A DNA stretch of 64,000 nucleotides from CAVSRC01 sp963782045 (GCA_963782045.1 CAWAIR010000013.1:186001-250000); one strand, 5' to 3'. Numbered from the stretch's first letter, positions 27,734 through 40,486 are shown. Notes: generated by a model from the sequence alone, not told the origin. Numbers and translations: made by a program.

Positions 27734-28927
27734 TCACGCGCCGGTCCCGCTGCGCGGCAGCAGTTGCGTGCCGCCCCAGAGCAGCGTCATGGCCAGCACC
27801 AAGATGAGCAGCGCGGTTGGCCCGCCGGCCGCTATTGCCAGGCCGCCTACGGTCCCTCCGAAGAAGATGCCGATGAACTGCGCGCTGGAATAGAGGCCCG
27901 AGGCCGTGCCCTTGGCCGATGGCGGGGCTGCCTTGGTGAGCAGCGACGGCAGCAACGCCTCGAGAACCGTGAAGGCGGTGAAGAAGACGACAAGCGCCGC
28001 CACGACGGCGATCGAGCTGCCACCGAACAGCAGCAAGGCGAGTTCGCTGAGGCCAATCAGGCCGATCGACAGCAGGCGCACCGCATCCATGTGCCCGTGC
28101 TTCTCCGCCGCGATGACGAACGGGACCATCAGGGCGGCCGCGGCCACCAGCACCGGCAGATAGAGCATCCAGACGGCCCCGCCGCCGAGCGACAGCGTCT
28201 TGAGCACGATCGCGGGGATGGCGAGAAACAGCGCGGTCATCGTCGCGTGCAGCGTGAAGATCGCGTAGTCCAGTTGCAGGAGAGTCCGGTCCGCCAAGAG
28301 CTGGCGAAAACCCGTCCGGGCAATGCCGACCCCCGCCTCGTGGGTCTCCCGTGTCGGAATCACGGCCGTGGAGATGGCGATGCCGACAAGCGCCAGAACC
28401 GCCGTGAGCCAGAAGATGCCGGACAGGCCGGCGAAAAGTGCGATTGCCGGGCCGAGCACCACCGCGACAAGGAACGCAAAGCCGATCGAGACGCCGACGA
28501 TGGCCATCGCCCGGGTGCGCGTCTCGGGCCGCGTCACGTCCGCGACCGAGGCGAGCAGCACCGAACCGATGGCGCCGGCACCCTGCAAGGCGCGGCCCAG
28601 CACCACGCCCCAGATCGACGCCGACAGCGCGGCGACGAGGCTGCCGACGCAGAAGAGCGCCAGACCGGAGACCACCATGGTCCGCCGGCCGAGGCGGTCC
28701 GAGAGCCGCCCGAAAGGGATTTGCAGCAGGCCCTGCGTCAAGCCATAGGCGCCAAGCGCGAAGCCGATCGTCCGCGGCGTGGCGCCGGCCAGCTCCTGCG
28801 CAAAATGCGCGAACACCGGGTAGATCATGAAAAGCCCCAGCAACCGCGTCGTGTAGATCGCCGCGATCGCGGTGGTGGAGCGGAACTCGGTCCTGGTGAG
28901 GGCAGTGTCGTTTGCCTGACGGCTCAT
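27734..28927 (-). CDS. MFS transporter (YajR-like)
   Basis: A 397-residue twelve-helix transporter of the major facilitator superfamily. It starts MSRQANDTALTRTEFRSTTA, followed by RLLGLFMIYPVFAHFAQEL. Motif A of the first half is GRLSDRLGRRTMV. The N-terminus closely resembles E. coli YajR, a proton-driven putative drug exporter. The C-terminal soluble domain of YajR (about 60 residues) is absent. ATG at 28927 has AGGTG a few bases before it. It stands alone. The substrate is unknown. Confidence 0.88.
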   Translation of the reverse strand: MSRQANDTALTRTEFRSTTAIAAIYTTRLLGLFMIYPVFAHFAQELAGATPRTIGFALGAYGLTQGLLQIPFGRLSDRLGRRTMVVSGLALFCVGSLVAALSASIWGVVLGRALQGAGAIGSVLLASVADVTRPETRTRAMAIVGVSIGFAFLVAVVLGPAIALFAGLSGIFWLTAVLALVGIAISTAVIPTRETHEAGVGIARTGFRQLLADRTLLQLDYAIFTLHATMTALFLAIPAIVLKTLSLGGGAVWMLYLPVLVAAAALMVPFVIAAEKHGHMDAVRLLSIGLIGLSELALLLFGGSSIAVVAALVVFFTAFTVLEALLPSLLTKAAPPSAKGTASGLYSSAQFIGIFFGGTVGGLAIAAGGPTALLILVLAMTLLWGGTQLLPRSGTGA

Positions 28928-29137
28928 GTCACCTCGCACAACTGGCACTCCGCCAGGTGACGGGAACCATCAGGGCTACGTGACCGTCTGCCCCCAGACG
29001 GCGAAGATGAGGTGTCCTAGACCCAAAGCAGCCGCGAATTCAATGCGGAAGCGGCACGATCTCCGTTCGCCCGAGCCATGCCCCGGGCGCCGATGCCCGT
29101 TGCCGCGGAGGGGCAGGAAGGCGGCAACCGGCCGGCG

Positions 29138-30133
29138 CTAACGCGGCGTTCCGCCAGGGTGCCCCACGCGCGCCCCGCGCGCTAGCGATGTGCGCAACAG
29201 GCCCAGCCAGAAGGCGCCGTGGACCGCAAGAACGTAGAGGGCCGACACGCCATGTCTGGTGGGTGTGGCAAAGTGAAGCCGGGCGAATCGGTGGGCGAAC
29301 GATGCCCACAGCGTCCGCGTTCCGCCGCTGGTGTAGATGTCCAGCACCGTATTGGAGCGCGCCCGCGCGTAATACATCTTCATCTGGGCCAGGAGAGAGC
29401 GGATCGGCTCGCGGAAGACACGCAGATCCTCCGAGAACGAAATCCCGCCGATTTCGCGAAGCTCCCCGGTCGCCTGCATGGCGCCGAAACTGATGACGCC
29501 ACTCGATGCCGTGATGTCCTTGTTCTCGAAGTCCACTCTTTCCAGAAATTCCCGGCGTGCCGCGAAATTCCTCAAATCGATGCGGTTGGTGAAGATTCCC
29601 CGCTCCGTCTTGAGAAGGCGACGGGCAAACAGGTGCTCCGTCAGCGCCGATTCATTGCGCGTCAGCCAGGCGCCATAAGGCGACCGCTGGTCCAGAAACA
29701 ACCAGTTCGGTCCCGCCAGCCCGACGGAGTCGGATACGAAATACCAGTCGGCGATCGCTGCGAGCCAGTCTTCCGCGACCACGCATTGCGGATCGGTGAA
29801 GCAGAAGCAATCGTGGTCGAGCGACGAAATGGCGAATTTCAGGGCGCCACCGTGCCCCGGCGTTCCGAGGTTTGTGAGGATGGAAACCCGTTGAGCGATG
29901 TCCCCCGGCAGTTGCCCCTCCAGCGGCAGCGGGGAGTGGTCGTCGACGACGACAATGTCGGCGCGGCACGTCCCCTGTGAACGCCGGTCGGCAATGGCGT
30001 CCACGGCGGCAACCGCGCTTCTGAGACAGCGGACCAGCCGTGCGAGACGCCGACGGCCACGCCGGCCACGGGTGCGACCGCTCGCCGCTATCAGGACGCA
30101 CAGCCGAAGGCGATCGGTCGATGGAGGGTTCAT
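29138..30133 (-). CDS. Family 2-type glycosyltransferase
   Basis: A 331-residue protein with a GT-A-like nucleotide-sugar domain. ADIVVVDDHSPLPLEG at about residue 58 is the family 2 strand. NLGTPGHGGALKFAISSLDH follows, and CFCFTDPQC takes the place of the DxD metal site. A C-terminal hydrophobic segment (VSALYVLAVHGAFWLGLL) could anchor it to the membrane. It probably transfers a sugar in surface polysaccharide synthesis, but acceptor and donor are unknown. Base composition looks less GC-rich than its neighbours, and it is near tRNA-Lys, so acquisition by transfer is possible. No other glycan genes are adjacent. Confidence 0.7.
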   Translation of the reverse strand: MNPPSTDRLRLCVLIAASGRTRGRRGRRRLARLVRCLRSAVAAVDAIADRRSQGTCRADIVVVDDHSPLPLEGQLPGDIAQRVSILTNLGTPGHGGALKFAISSLDHDCFCFTDPQCVVAEDWLAAIADWYFVSDSVGLAGPNWLFLDQRSPYGAWLTRNESALTEHLFARRLLKTERGIFTNRIDLRNFAARREFLERVDFENKDITASSGVISFGAMQATGELREIGGISFSEDLRVFREPIRSLLAQMKMYYARARSNTVLDIYTSGGTRTLWASFAHRFARLHFATPTRHGVSALYVLAVHGAFWLGLLRTSLARGARVGHPGGTPR

Positions 30134-30259
30134 GCGGGGCGCCAGATCGGTAGCGGGACGACGGGAAAACCCCGTCTCATATAGGACATTGCAACGGACG
30201 GTGGATCGTCCTTCTCGTCAAGCTTCTGCCCACCCCGTCGCTGAACGCGGGGCGCCGGG

Positions 30260-30511
30260 TCAGTTGCCGTCGAATGCCGCGACTGCGCTGCCGACCACCG
30301 GCACGGCTTCGAGCGAGGCAAGCTCGGTGATCGCGGAACGCATCCGGTCTTCGGTTGCGCGACACCCTGGATAGTCGCGCTGCAGGCGCGCGGCGAGGTG
30401 TTCGTAGTGGATGGGCGACCGGTTGAATTTCGCACGGCGGATTTCAAGCGAGGCCGCCTGCAGGGCGGCCCTCCGCAGGCTGGTCAGCTCTTTCTGCGTC
30501 GTCTTGGCCAT
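30260..30511 (-). CDS. Small hypothetical protein
   Basis: An 83-residue, mostly helical and basic protein starting MAKTTQKELTSLRRAALQAA. I recognise no domain. ATG at 30511 is preceded by GGGGGACC. The C-terminal part (TEDRMRSAITELASLEAVPV) looks amphipathic. An FNR-like motif lies 121 bp before the start, which would suit control by oxygen, but this is only positional. It could also be a non-conserved open frame. Confidence 0.5.
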   Translation of the reverse strand: MAKTTQKELTSLRRAALQAASLEIRRAKFNRSPIHYEHLAARLQRDYPGCRATEDRMRSAITELASLEAVPVVGSAVAAFDGN

Positions 30512-30903
30512 GGGTCCCCCGCAATTCGACAGAACGCCGCGCCACACGAACACGACCGCGCCGATGGAATGCCGCACCAGCATCTTCGATGATCTTTGGA
30601 TGGTCTGTAGATTGAATGCGGATCGATTAACTTGATCCAGCTCAACCTAAGCGCCACTTGTCTACGGAGATTCAATCGCCCGGATTGCTGCTTCCGGCTC
30701 TTTGTCCATCGCGGGAAGCAGGGTCAACGCGGCACCGCGCCCCTCGGATTGGCTAGGTCAAGGGAGAAGTGACCCAATGGGGCACAAAACAAAATCCGAA
30801 CGCTCCCCAGGTACCACCAGCACTTCACCAACGGCTTCCATGCTGCCAAGCCGTGAATGGGTTACCCACGGCCTTCCCATAACTCCCGAATTTTCGAGAG
30901 ATT
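30512..30903. other. Intergenic region with an FNR-like site next to tRNA-Lys
   Basis: This 392-bp stretch is less GC-rich than the surrounding genes. It holds one recognisable element, the FNR/FixK-like box at 30632-30645. A short plus-strand frame from ATG 30778 runs into the tRNA antisense and is not supported as a gene. Nothing else was recognised. Confidence 0.6.
30632..30645. promoter_or_regulatory. FNR/FixK-like box
   Basis: TTGATCCAGCTCAA matches the FNR/FixK consensus TTGATnnnnATCAA at nine of ten fixed positions (C instead of A in the second half). It lies 121 bp before the small hypothetical gene on the minus strand. It is the only such match noticed. Regulation by oxygen is inferred. 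Confidence 0.45.
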
Positions 30904-30979
<76 letters not shown>

Positions 30980-31143
30980 GCCGAGACCCGGCGACGCCAA
31001 GGTCGCCCGGCCGGCCGATCTACTATCAAAGCCCCCCCAGCCTGTCCAGTTTGCCGGTCGCCGATCGAGCGTGCCTGCAAATGCCTGAGCCCACGGGCCT
31101 TTTTTCAGGACCGCCGGACGCCGGACGAGCGGACGGCCGCTGT

Positions 31144-31818
31144 CTAGCTGCGCGGCTGCTTGAATATCTGGATCTTGTGGTTGTCGACCCCCAGATGGCC
31201 CTCCTTCATCAGGGCCCTGATCTGCTTGTTCACCGCCTCGCGGCTGGCGCCGAGCATTTGCGCGATGGTGCCCTGGGTGAGGTCCAGCTCGACCACCGCC
31301 ATGTCGGCCTCCACGCGGCCGTGGATGACCGCGATCTGCCGCAGGAGGACCAGCAGCCGGTGGCGGAGATCGTGGAAGATCGCCTGGTCGACCTGGGCAT
31401 TGGTCGAGCGCAGGCGCTCGCAGAGCGTCAGGATGATCTGGCGGGCGAGCTTGGGGGTGCTGTCGAGCAGCTCGATGAAGGGGCCGCGCGGAATGACCAC
31501 CAGCCGGGCATCGGTCAGCGCGGCGGCGCCGGCGCTGCGCGGCAAGCCGTCGAGCAGCGCCATCTCGCCGATCACCTCGCCCTCTTCCGACAGGAACACC
31601 GTCGCCTCGCGGCCGTCTTCGGCGGTGAGGTAGATGCGCACGATTCCCGATACCACGACGTAGAGCCCGTCGGATTCGTCGCCCTGATCGAAAAGCACCG
31701 CGCCGGCCGCCAGCGTCGTCTCGCGCGCAATCCCCGCCAGCCGGCGGAGTTCTGCCTCCCCCAACCCGTTGAACAGCACCGTCCGGCCCAACTGGGCAAC
31801 CAGGTCCTCGATGGCCAT
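31144..31818 (-). CDS. Crp/Fnr-family transcriptional regulator
   Basis: A 224-residue regulator. The N-terminal cyclic-nucleotide-binding-like beta roll (about residues 12-125) has LFDQGDESDGLYVVVSG and GEMALLDGLPRSAGAAAL. The C-terminal winged HTH is TIAQMLGASREAVNKQIRAL. No N-terminal cysteine cluster of the FNR type is present, so it does not bind an FeS cluster in that way. It probably responds to a nucleotide or another small ligand. ATG at 31818. The gene is divergent from the mechanosensitive channel gene, with 157 bp between starts. Confidence 0.9.
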   Translation of the reverse strand: MAIEDLVAQLGRTVLFNGLGEAELRRLAGIARETTLAAGAVLFDQGDESDGLYVVVSGIVRIYLTAEDGREATVFLSEEGEVIGEMALLDGLPRSAGAAALTDARLVVIPRGPFIELLDSTPKLARQIILTLCERLRSTNAQVDQAIFHDLRHRLLVLLRQIAVIHGRVEADMAVVELDLTQGTIAQMLGASREAVNKQIRALMKEGHLGVDNHKIQIFKQPRS

Positions 31819-31975
31819 GGTCGTCGCCTCCGCCCTTCCCCTGCTACCACCGGCTGGCGGCCTTGGCGAGCGCGATTGACGCCCCGAGCCTTGTCTCGCT
31901 CTCCCGGCCATGTATCAAAGGTTAACACCGCGCCGCGCCAGGGCGGCCGAACCGGACCGAAAACAGGAGGACCGG

Positions 31976-32866
31976 ATGGACTTTTCGAACGTGACCTCGC
32001 TGGGCCCAGTGGCCTTGGCCTGGGTGTATGGCTTCACGCCCCGGCTGGTCACCGCCATCATCATTCTGGTGGTCGGCTATTTCGCCGCCGGCTGGGCGGC
32101 GCGCGGCACCCGCAGCCTGCTCCACCGGGCCAGCCACAACGACCTGACCATGGTGCCGGTCGCCTCGGCGGCGGTGCGCTACGGCATCCTCATCTTCGTC
32201 GTCGTGGCCGCCCTCGGCCAGCTCGGCGTGCAGACCACCTCGGTGCTCGCCGTTCTCGGCGCGGCAGGCCTGGCCGTCGGTCTCGCCCTGCAAGGGACGC
32301 TGGCCAATATCGCCGCCGGCATCATGCTGCTCTGGCTGAGGCCGTTCCGCGTCGGCGATTACGTCGAGACCTCGGGCGTCGCCGGCACCGTCGAGGAGAT
32401 CAACCTGTTCCATTCGCGGCTGCGGACATGGGACGGCATCTACAAGTTCGTGCCCAATTCGCAATTGTGGAACACGACCCTCACCAACTATTCGCGCAAC
32501 CGCACCCGGCTGGTGCTGATCGAGTTCGGCATCGCCTACGAGGACGACATCGCCACCGGACGCAAGGTACTCGCCGACCACGCCACCGCCCATCCGGATG
32601 TGCTCGACGACCCGCCGGTGATGGTGGTGCCGCTGTCGCTCGGGGATAACTCCGTGGTGTTGCAGCTCCGCGCCTGGTCGACCACCGCCCGGTTCTGGGA
32701 CACGCGCTGGGACCTGACCGAAGGCGGCAAGAGGGTGCTGGAGGCCGCCGGCATCACCATTCCATTCCCGCAGCGCACGCTGCACTGGCATCCGGATTCC
32801 GCCCCGCCGCCGATCCCGCCGGCCCCGCCCGCGCCTCCTGCGCAGTCGGATGCTCCAGCGGCCTGA
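31976..32866 (+). CDS. Small-conductance mechanosensitive channel (MscS family)
   Basis: A 296-residue inner-membrane channel that opens under membrane tension. It has three N-terminal helices, and the pore helix TM3 is rich in Gly/Ala: VLAVLGAAGLAVGLALQGTL. The conserved RPFRVGDYVE follows, then VPNSQLWNTTLTNYSRN in the cytoplasmic beta domain. The C-terminus is a Pro/Ala-rich tail. ATG at 31976 has AGGAGG five bases before it; an upstream in-frame codon at 31910 is less likely. Confidence 0.94.
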   Translation: MDFSNVTSLGPVALAWVYGFTPRLVTAIIILVVGYFAAGWAARGTRSLLHRASHNDLTMVPVASAAVRYGILIFVVVAALGQLGVQTTSVLAVLGAAGLAVGLALQGTLANIAAGIMLLWLRPFRVGDYVETSGVAGTVEEINLFHSRLRTWDGIYKFVPNSQLWNTTLTNYSRNRTRLVLIEFGIAYEDDIATGRKVLADHATAHPDVLDDPPVMVVPLSLGDNSVVLQLRAWSTTARFWDTRWDLTEGGKRVLEAAGITIPFPQRTLHWHPDSAPPPIPPAPPAPPAQSDAPAA

Positions 32867-32871
32867 AGAGG

Positions 32872-33753
32872 CTAGCGCAGGCTGCGTCTCATGGTCGATG
32901 GCGACCGCCACGGCGCCGTCATCGGTACGCCTTCGCGCCGCGCCCGGTTGAGGCGCGGATCGGCGGCCATCTCACGCTCGCTCGACAGCCTGCCGCGGCC
33001 GGCGAACAGCGCCTGCAGGGCCGGCCGGCTGTTGACCCCGAACAGGCGATAGAGGCCGATGACGTATTTGTGCAGCGTCGACTTCGACAGCTTCATCGCC
33101 CTGGCGACGTCGCCCTCGCTGCCGCCCTCGAGCAGCAGGCGCAGCGTCAGGTGCTGCCGGGGCGTCAGCTTCATCACCGGACTGGTCGAATCGGCGAGGC
33201 GGGTGCCGATCAGCGGCGTCAACTCGCGGACCAGCATGCGCATGAGCTGGCGGTCGCGCCGGTCGAACGGCGGCTCGTCGCTTGTGCGGATGGCACTGAT
33301 CATGTTCCAGCGGTCCTCGTCGGGGGCGCCGATCCGCGAGATGGCGACGAGCTGGTCGCCGAGGCCGGCCGGCGCCATGTAGCGCCGCTGGGTTTCGCTC
33401 TCGCTGTACGTCTCACGGCCCAGCGCCGCCACGGCGGAGGTGACCATGAACCGCCCCTGTCTGGCGGCGATGGCGGCGCGCAGCGGATCGCTCCGGTTCG
33501 CCCCGTCGAGCTCGTAGCGAACGAAGGCGAGCTTCTGTTCGGGCGTCTGCCAGCCGAGGTCGATGACGTGCCCGGCCTGCGCCCGCGCCGCGTCGTAGAT
33601 GTGGAGGAACTCGCCGCTGATCACGATCGGCGCCCGGACGAACTCGCGCAAGCCCCCGGCAAGCCGATGCCGCCAGCCGTCAGGGTCCGCCCCGACCTGC
33701 AGGCACAGGTCGACGATCACGTAGACCTGGCGCAGGTCCCGCAGCCGCAGCAT
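32872..33753 (-). CDS. LuxR-type helix-turn-helix regulator (solo)
   Basis: A 293-residue protein with a C-terminal LuxR-type HTH (about residues 195-255), LTPRQHLTLRLLLEGGSEGD, then VARAMKLSKSTLHKYV and GVNSRPALQALF. The N-terminal 180 residues look like a GAF/PAS-type sensor domain, with no clear autoinducer-binding motif. There is no cognate luxI next to it. It is divergent from the trehalose genes treZ-treY, which it might regulate. The Arg-rich C-terminal tail after the HTH (about 35 residues) is unusual. Confidence 0.8.
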   Translation of the reverse strand: MLRLRDLRQVYVIVDLCLQVGADPDGWRHRLAGGLREFVRAPIVISGEFLHIYDAARAQAGHVIDLGWQTPEQKLAFVRYELDGANRSDPLRAAIAARQGRFMVTSAVAALGRETYSESETQRRYMAPAGLGDQLVAISRIGAPDEDRWNMISAIRTSDEPPFDRRDRQLMRMLVRELTPLIGTRLADSTSPVMKLTPRQHLTLRLLLEGGSEGDVARAMKLSKSTLHKYVIGLYRLFGVNSRPALQALFAGRGRLSSEREMAADPRLNRARREGVPMTAPWRSPSTMRRSLR

Positions 33754-33931
33754 TGTCGCCCCCCACTCGCGCTGTCGCGACGGTCACGGCGCACGACCGT
33801 ATGTGCGCCGCCACGAGCAGTCCTGAGCCGGCATCTGGCCGAGGTTATTTCGACGGCGGGGACAAGTCACGTATTGTTTCCCGGCGTGGTTGTGGTTGCA
33901 GTCCCGGCGCCGATCGGGTTCTCCTGCGGAG

Positions 33932-35727
33932 ATGACGCACGCCCATGAAATGCCCTTCGGCGCCGAACTGAGGGCTGACGGTACCGTCCGCTTCCGCCTG
34001 TGGGCGCCGTCCCACCGGACCGTTTCCATCGTCATCGGCGATGGCCGGGCGCTGGCCATGCGGTCCGCCGGCGACGGCTGGCACGAGCTGGTGACGGAGG
34101 CCGGTGCCGGCACGCGCTACCGCTTCGTCCTGCCCGACGGGCTCGAAGTCCCCGATCCGGCGTCGCGCCAGCAGGCCGGGGACGTCCACGGCGCCAGCGT
34201 GGTGACCCAGCCCGGCGCCTATGCCTGGCGCGATTCCGGCTGGGCCGGCCGCCCCTGGCAGGAGGCAGTCGTCTACGAGCTCCATATCGGCACCTTCACG
34301 GCGGAGGGCACCTTTCGCGCCGCCATCGACAAACTGCCGCATCTCATCGATCTCGGCGTGACGGCGATCGAGATCATGCCGGTCGCCGCCTTTCCCGGAA
34401 GGCGCAACTGGGGCTACGACGGCGTGCTGCCCTTCGCCCCGGCCAATGCCTACGGTACGCCGGACGACCTCAAGGCGCTCATCGACGCGGCCCACGCCGC
34501 CAGCCTCATGGTGCTGCTCGACGTCGTCTACAACCATTTCGGCCCCGAGGGCGCCTATATCCACGTCATCGCGCCCGAAGCCTTCACCGAGCGCCACCAC
34601 ACGCCCTGGGGCGCGGCCATCGACACCCGCGTCGGCCCGGTGCGTGAGTTCTTCATCCACAACGCGCTCTACTGGATCGAGGAGTTTCACTTCGACGGGC
34701 TGAGGCTCGATGCGGTGCATGCCATCCTCGACGATGCGCCGACGTCGCTGCTCACCGAGCTGGCGACGCGCGTGCGCCGCCTGGCGCCGCACCGGCACAT
34801 CCACCTGATCCTCGAGAACGAGGACAACACGGCGTCCCTGCTCGTCCGCGACGGCGGCTGGCCGCGCTACTACACGGCGCAATGGAACGACGACGTGCAC
34901 CACGCCCTGCACGTCGCCGCCACCGGCGAGAGCGACGGCTACTACGCCGATTATGTCGGCAACACCGACCGGCTCGGCCGGGCGCTCGCCGAGGGCTTCT
35001 CCTTCCAGGGCGAGGCCATGACCTACAGCGACAAGCCGCGCGGCGAGCCGAGCGCCGCCCTCCCCCCGGCGGCCTTCGTCGCCTTCATCCAGAACCACGA
35101 TCAGGTCGGCAACCGCGCCTTCGGCGAACGCCTCGCGGCGATCGCGCCGGCCGCCGCGGTGCGCGCCGTCGCGGCCGTCTACCTGCTGCTGCCACAGGTG
35201 CCGATGCTGTTCATGGGCGAGGAATGGGCGGCGACGCAGCCCTTCCTCTTCTTTTGCGATTTCGGCCACGACCTCAGTGACGCGGTGCGCGACGGCAGGC
35301 GGGCAGAGTTTGCCCGCTTCGCCCGATTCAAGGACCCGGCGGCGCGCCAGCGCATCCCCGATCCGATGGCCGAGAAGACCTTTCTCGCCTCCAAGCTCGA
35401 CTGGAGCGACCGCGCCCGCGCGCCGCACGCCGAGTGGCTCGCCTGGTACGCCCGCGTGCTCGCCATCCGCAAGGCGGAGATCGTGCCGCTCATCGCCGAC
35501 ATCGACCATGGCGGCCGCTACGGGATTATCGGCGACGGCGCGGTTTCCGTCGTCTGGTCGCTCGCCGATGGCCGCGAGCTGGCCCTCTCCGCCAACCTCT
35601 CCGCCGCGCCCGTGGCCGGATTCCCGGCGGCGCACGGGCGGGTGCTGTTCAGCCAAGGAACGACCGGACCGGATGGCGCGTTTGGTCCCTATTCGGTTCG
35701 CTGGTCGATCGGGGCAACGGTGGCAAG

Positions 35728-35731
<4 letters not shown>
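33932..35731 (+). CDS. treZ: Malto-oligosyltrehalose trehalohydrolase
   Basis: A 599-residue GH13 enzyme that releases trehalose from maltooligosyl-trehalose. It has an N-terminal beta-sandwich (about 1-95, FRLWAPSHRTVSIVIGD) and a catalytic barrel with VYELHIGTFTAEGTF. The nucleophile is in GLRLDAVHAI, the acid/base in LILENEDN, and NHDQVGNRAFGE is conserved. ATG at 33932 is chosen over 33950, although GGAG is immediately before it. The stop overlaps treY by four bases (ATGA). Together treY and treZ make trehalose, an osmo- and desiccation protectant, from glycogen-type glucans. Confidence 0.95.
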
Positions 35732-38517
<2,786 letters not shown>

Positions 38518-38539
38518 CGCCATCCACGCAATCCGCGGG

Positions 38540-38551
38540 CAAGTATACTTG
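38540..38551. promoter_or_regulatory. 12-bp perfect palindrome upstream of the autotransporter operon
   Basis: CAAGTATACTTG is a perfect palindrome, placed 23 bp after the treY stop and 174 bp before the autotransporter start. It is a candidate repressor or activator site. No regulator gene is adjacent, so its binding protein is unknown. Confidence 0.35.
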
Positions 38552-38576
38552 ATCGGCGGCGGCGCGGCCACATTCA

Positions 38577-38606
38577 GGAACAGTCATACTCGGTAACGGA
38601 ACAGTC
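38577..38606 (+). promoter_or_regulatory. Two direct repeats GGAACAGTC spaced 21 bp
   Basis: GGAACAGTC occurs at 38577-38585 and 38598-38606. The 21-bp period equals two helical turns, so both copies face the same side of the DNA, as for dimeric response regulators of the OmpR type. They lie about 120-150 bp before the autotransporter start. Confidence 0.45.
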
Positions 38607-38724
38607 CAATGCGCAGCCGCGTTCGCGCATAAATTACCCCTGATCAGTCCATTGCCGAAAAACACAGTGGCTGCTTGTATTTGGGCCACGGAAGTATTCG
38701 GGGTTGACGTCGGGGGGCGGTTTC

Positions 38725-40476
38725 GTGCTGCGTCGCAAGAGCAGGCGCCTGCTTTTCAAAGCAGCGGCGGTATCGGCCGCCGTTCTCATGGCGGCCTCGG
38801 CATTGGCCCAGAGCGTCACCATCAGCGACACCGAATTCAACGATGCCGACTGGACGATGATCGTCACGCGGCAGGTGGGCACCGCCACGGTCAGCGCATT
38901 TCAACAGACCGCCGGGGGAAATCCCGGCTCATTCCGCTTCATCTTTCACGACATGAAGATCGCCCCCGACGCGCTCACCGACTACCATTTCCTGATCGAC
39001 CCTCAGCGCATGTACGACCCCGCCGCAACGGGTGCGATCACCTCGATCGATTTCTCGCTCGACGACATCATCACCTACTCGTCGCTGAACGGCGTTCCTC
39101 TGACCAACAACGTCAAGGGTCAGGCGTTCGCCCTCATGCAGGATGGGAAGATCTACTATCTGAGCGGACACGATTTCACCTTCAGCAACCGGACCTGGCA
39201 GACGATTTCGGCGACCGCGCTGACCGCAGGGGATTTTGTCGGGCCCGGCGGCACCCATCCGGACTTCTCGGCGAACGGCAAGCCGATCAGCTTCGGCCTC
39301 TTCCGCTCCAACACGAGCACGAGCGGCAGCGAACTCATCGTCGAGAGCGGCCTCGACAACTTCATCGTTCTCGTCAACTACCTGGCGAGCATCGGCGTCA
39401 TCCAGCCGCCGACCACGCTTGCTGCCGTCCGCGACAGCCTCGGCCTCATCGATACGCAGAACACCGGCCTGGTTGAGCAGCGCCTGCACGGCGGCACGGT
39501 CTGCGGCATCTGCGCCCTGATCGAGCAGCTCCAGGGAACCGGCCTGCTCGGCTACAGCGACGATGAGGCGACACGGGTCCGCGATGCGCTCGCCCTCATG
39601 CAGGGCAAGCGCGACCACGGCGCCGCCGGCAGGCCGTCGGCGATACCGGGGTGGACGGCGTTCACCGGCGGCAGCGGGCTCTTCGGTCGGTCCGGCGCCA
39701 CCGCCAATCAGAGCGGCCTCGACTTCAACGGGCGCAGCGGCATTGTCGGCATGGACCGCGCCATCGGCACGAGCATGGTCGTCGGGTTCGCGCTCGGCCA
39801 TGGCGGCGTCGATGGCACCTTTACCGGCACCACTGGAAGCAACCACGCCACCTCGACGACCTTGTCCGTCTATGCCAGCCGGCTGCTGAGCCAGTTCACC
39901 TACGTCGACGGGGTGCTCAGCCACGGCTGGGCATCGAACGACCAGACGCGTACCGAAGCCGGCGGCAGCGTCGATGGCTCGACCAGTGCGCAGACGACAT
40001 CGCTGTCGCTCGGCATCGGCACCGACCGTCCCGTGCCGGGGACGATGATGATGGTCGGCGGCTCGCTCGGCCTCAGCGGTTCGCACACGACGATCGACGG
40101 CTACGACGAAACGGCGACTGGCACGGCAACCGCCTTCACCATCCCCGGGCAGAACGTCAATTCGCTGGCGCTCACCGCCGGAGTGCGGGTGGCGACGATC
40201 ATCACCGGTCCTGGCATGACCATCGTTCCCCATCTCAGCGCCGGCATCAGCCGCGAGCTGCTCAGCCAGGGCAACTCGCTGTCGGTGACACCGACGAGCG
40301 GCGGCAGCGCGGTCACCTCGACCATCGACGCCCCCAACCCGACCACCTACTCGCTCTCCGGCGGGCTCAACATCGCGGTCGGACCGAGCGCCAATTTCAA
40401 CGCCGATGTCGCCACCACGTTCGGCGGCGGCTCCCGCTCGACCAGCATCTCGGTCGGCGGGCACATCAGGTTCTGA
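38725..40476 (+). CDS. Autotransporter with outer-membrane beta-barrel domain
   Basis: A protein of about 583 residues. The signal peptide is LRRKSRRLLFKAAAVSAAVL, cleaved near ASALAQ. A passenger region (about 30-300) of unknown fold follows, including a Cys pair in GGTVCGICALIE. The C-terminal autotransporter barrel (about 310-583) has alternating strands such as TLSVYASRLLSQFTYVDGVL and ends in GGHIRF, with the terminal Phe recognised by the Bam machinery. The GTG at 38725 is chosen because it gives a normal signal peptide and has a G-rich ribosome site; TTG at 38704 adds seven residues. The secreted-protein gene follows after 10 bp. Confidence 0.82.
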   Translation: MLRRKSRRLLFKAAAVSAAVLMAASALAQSVTISDTEFNDADWTMIVTRQVGTATVSAFQQTAGGNPGSFRFIFHDMKIAPDALTDYHFLIDPQRMYDPAATGAITSIDFSLDDIITYSSLNGVPLTNNVKGQAFALMQDGKIYYLSGHDFTFSNRTWQTISATALTAGDFVGPGGTHPDFSANGKPISFGLFRSNTSTSGSELIVESGLDNFIVLVNYLASIGVIQPPTTLAAVRDSLGLIDTQNTGLVEQRLHGGTVCGICALIEQLQGTGLLGYSDDEATRVRDALALMQGKRDHGAAGRPSAIPGWTAFTGGSGLFGRSGATANQSGLDFNGRSGIVGMDRAIGTSMVVGFALGHGGVDGTFTGTTGSNHATSTTLSVYASRLLSQFTYVDGVLSHGWASNDQTRTEAGGSVDGSTSAQTTSLSLGIGTDRPVPGTMMMVGGSLGLSGSHTTIDGYDETATGTATAFTIPGQNVNSLALTAGVRVATIITGPGMTIVPHLSAGISRELLSQGNSLSVTPTSGGSAVTSTIDAPNPTTYSLSGGLNIAVGPSANFNADVATTFGGGSRSTSISVGGHIRF

Positions 40477-40486
40477 GGAGACGGCG

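Noticed and set aside
28984..29001. CCGTCTG/CAGACGG hairpin between the MFS and glycosyltransferase genes
   Set aside because: No T run on either strand and more than 130 bp from the glycosyltransferase stop; kept out of the feature list as unsupported.
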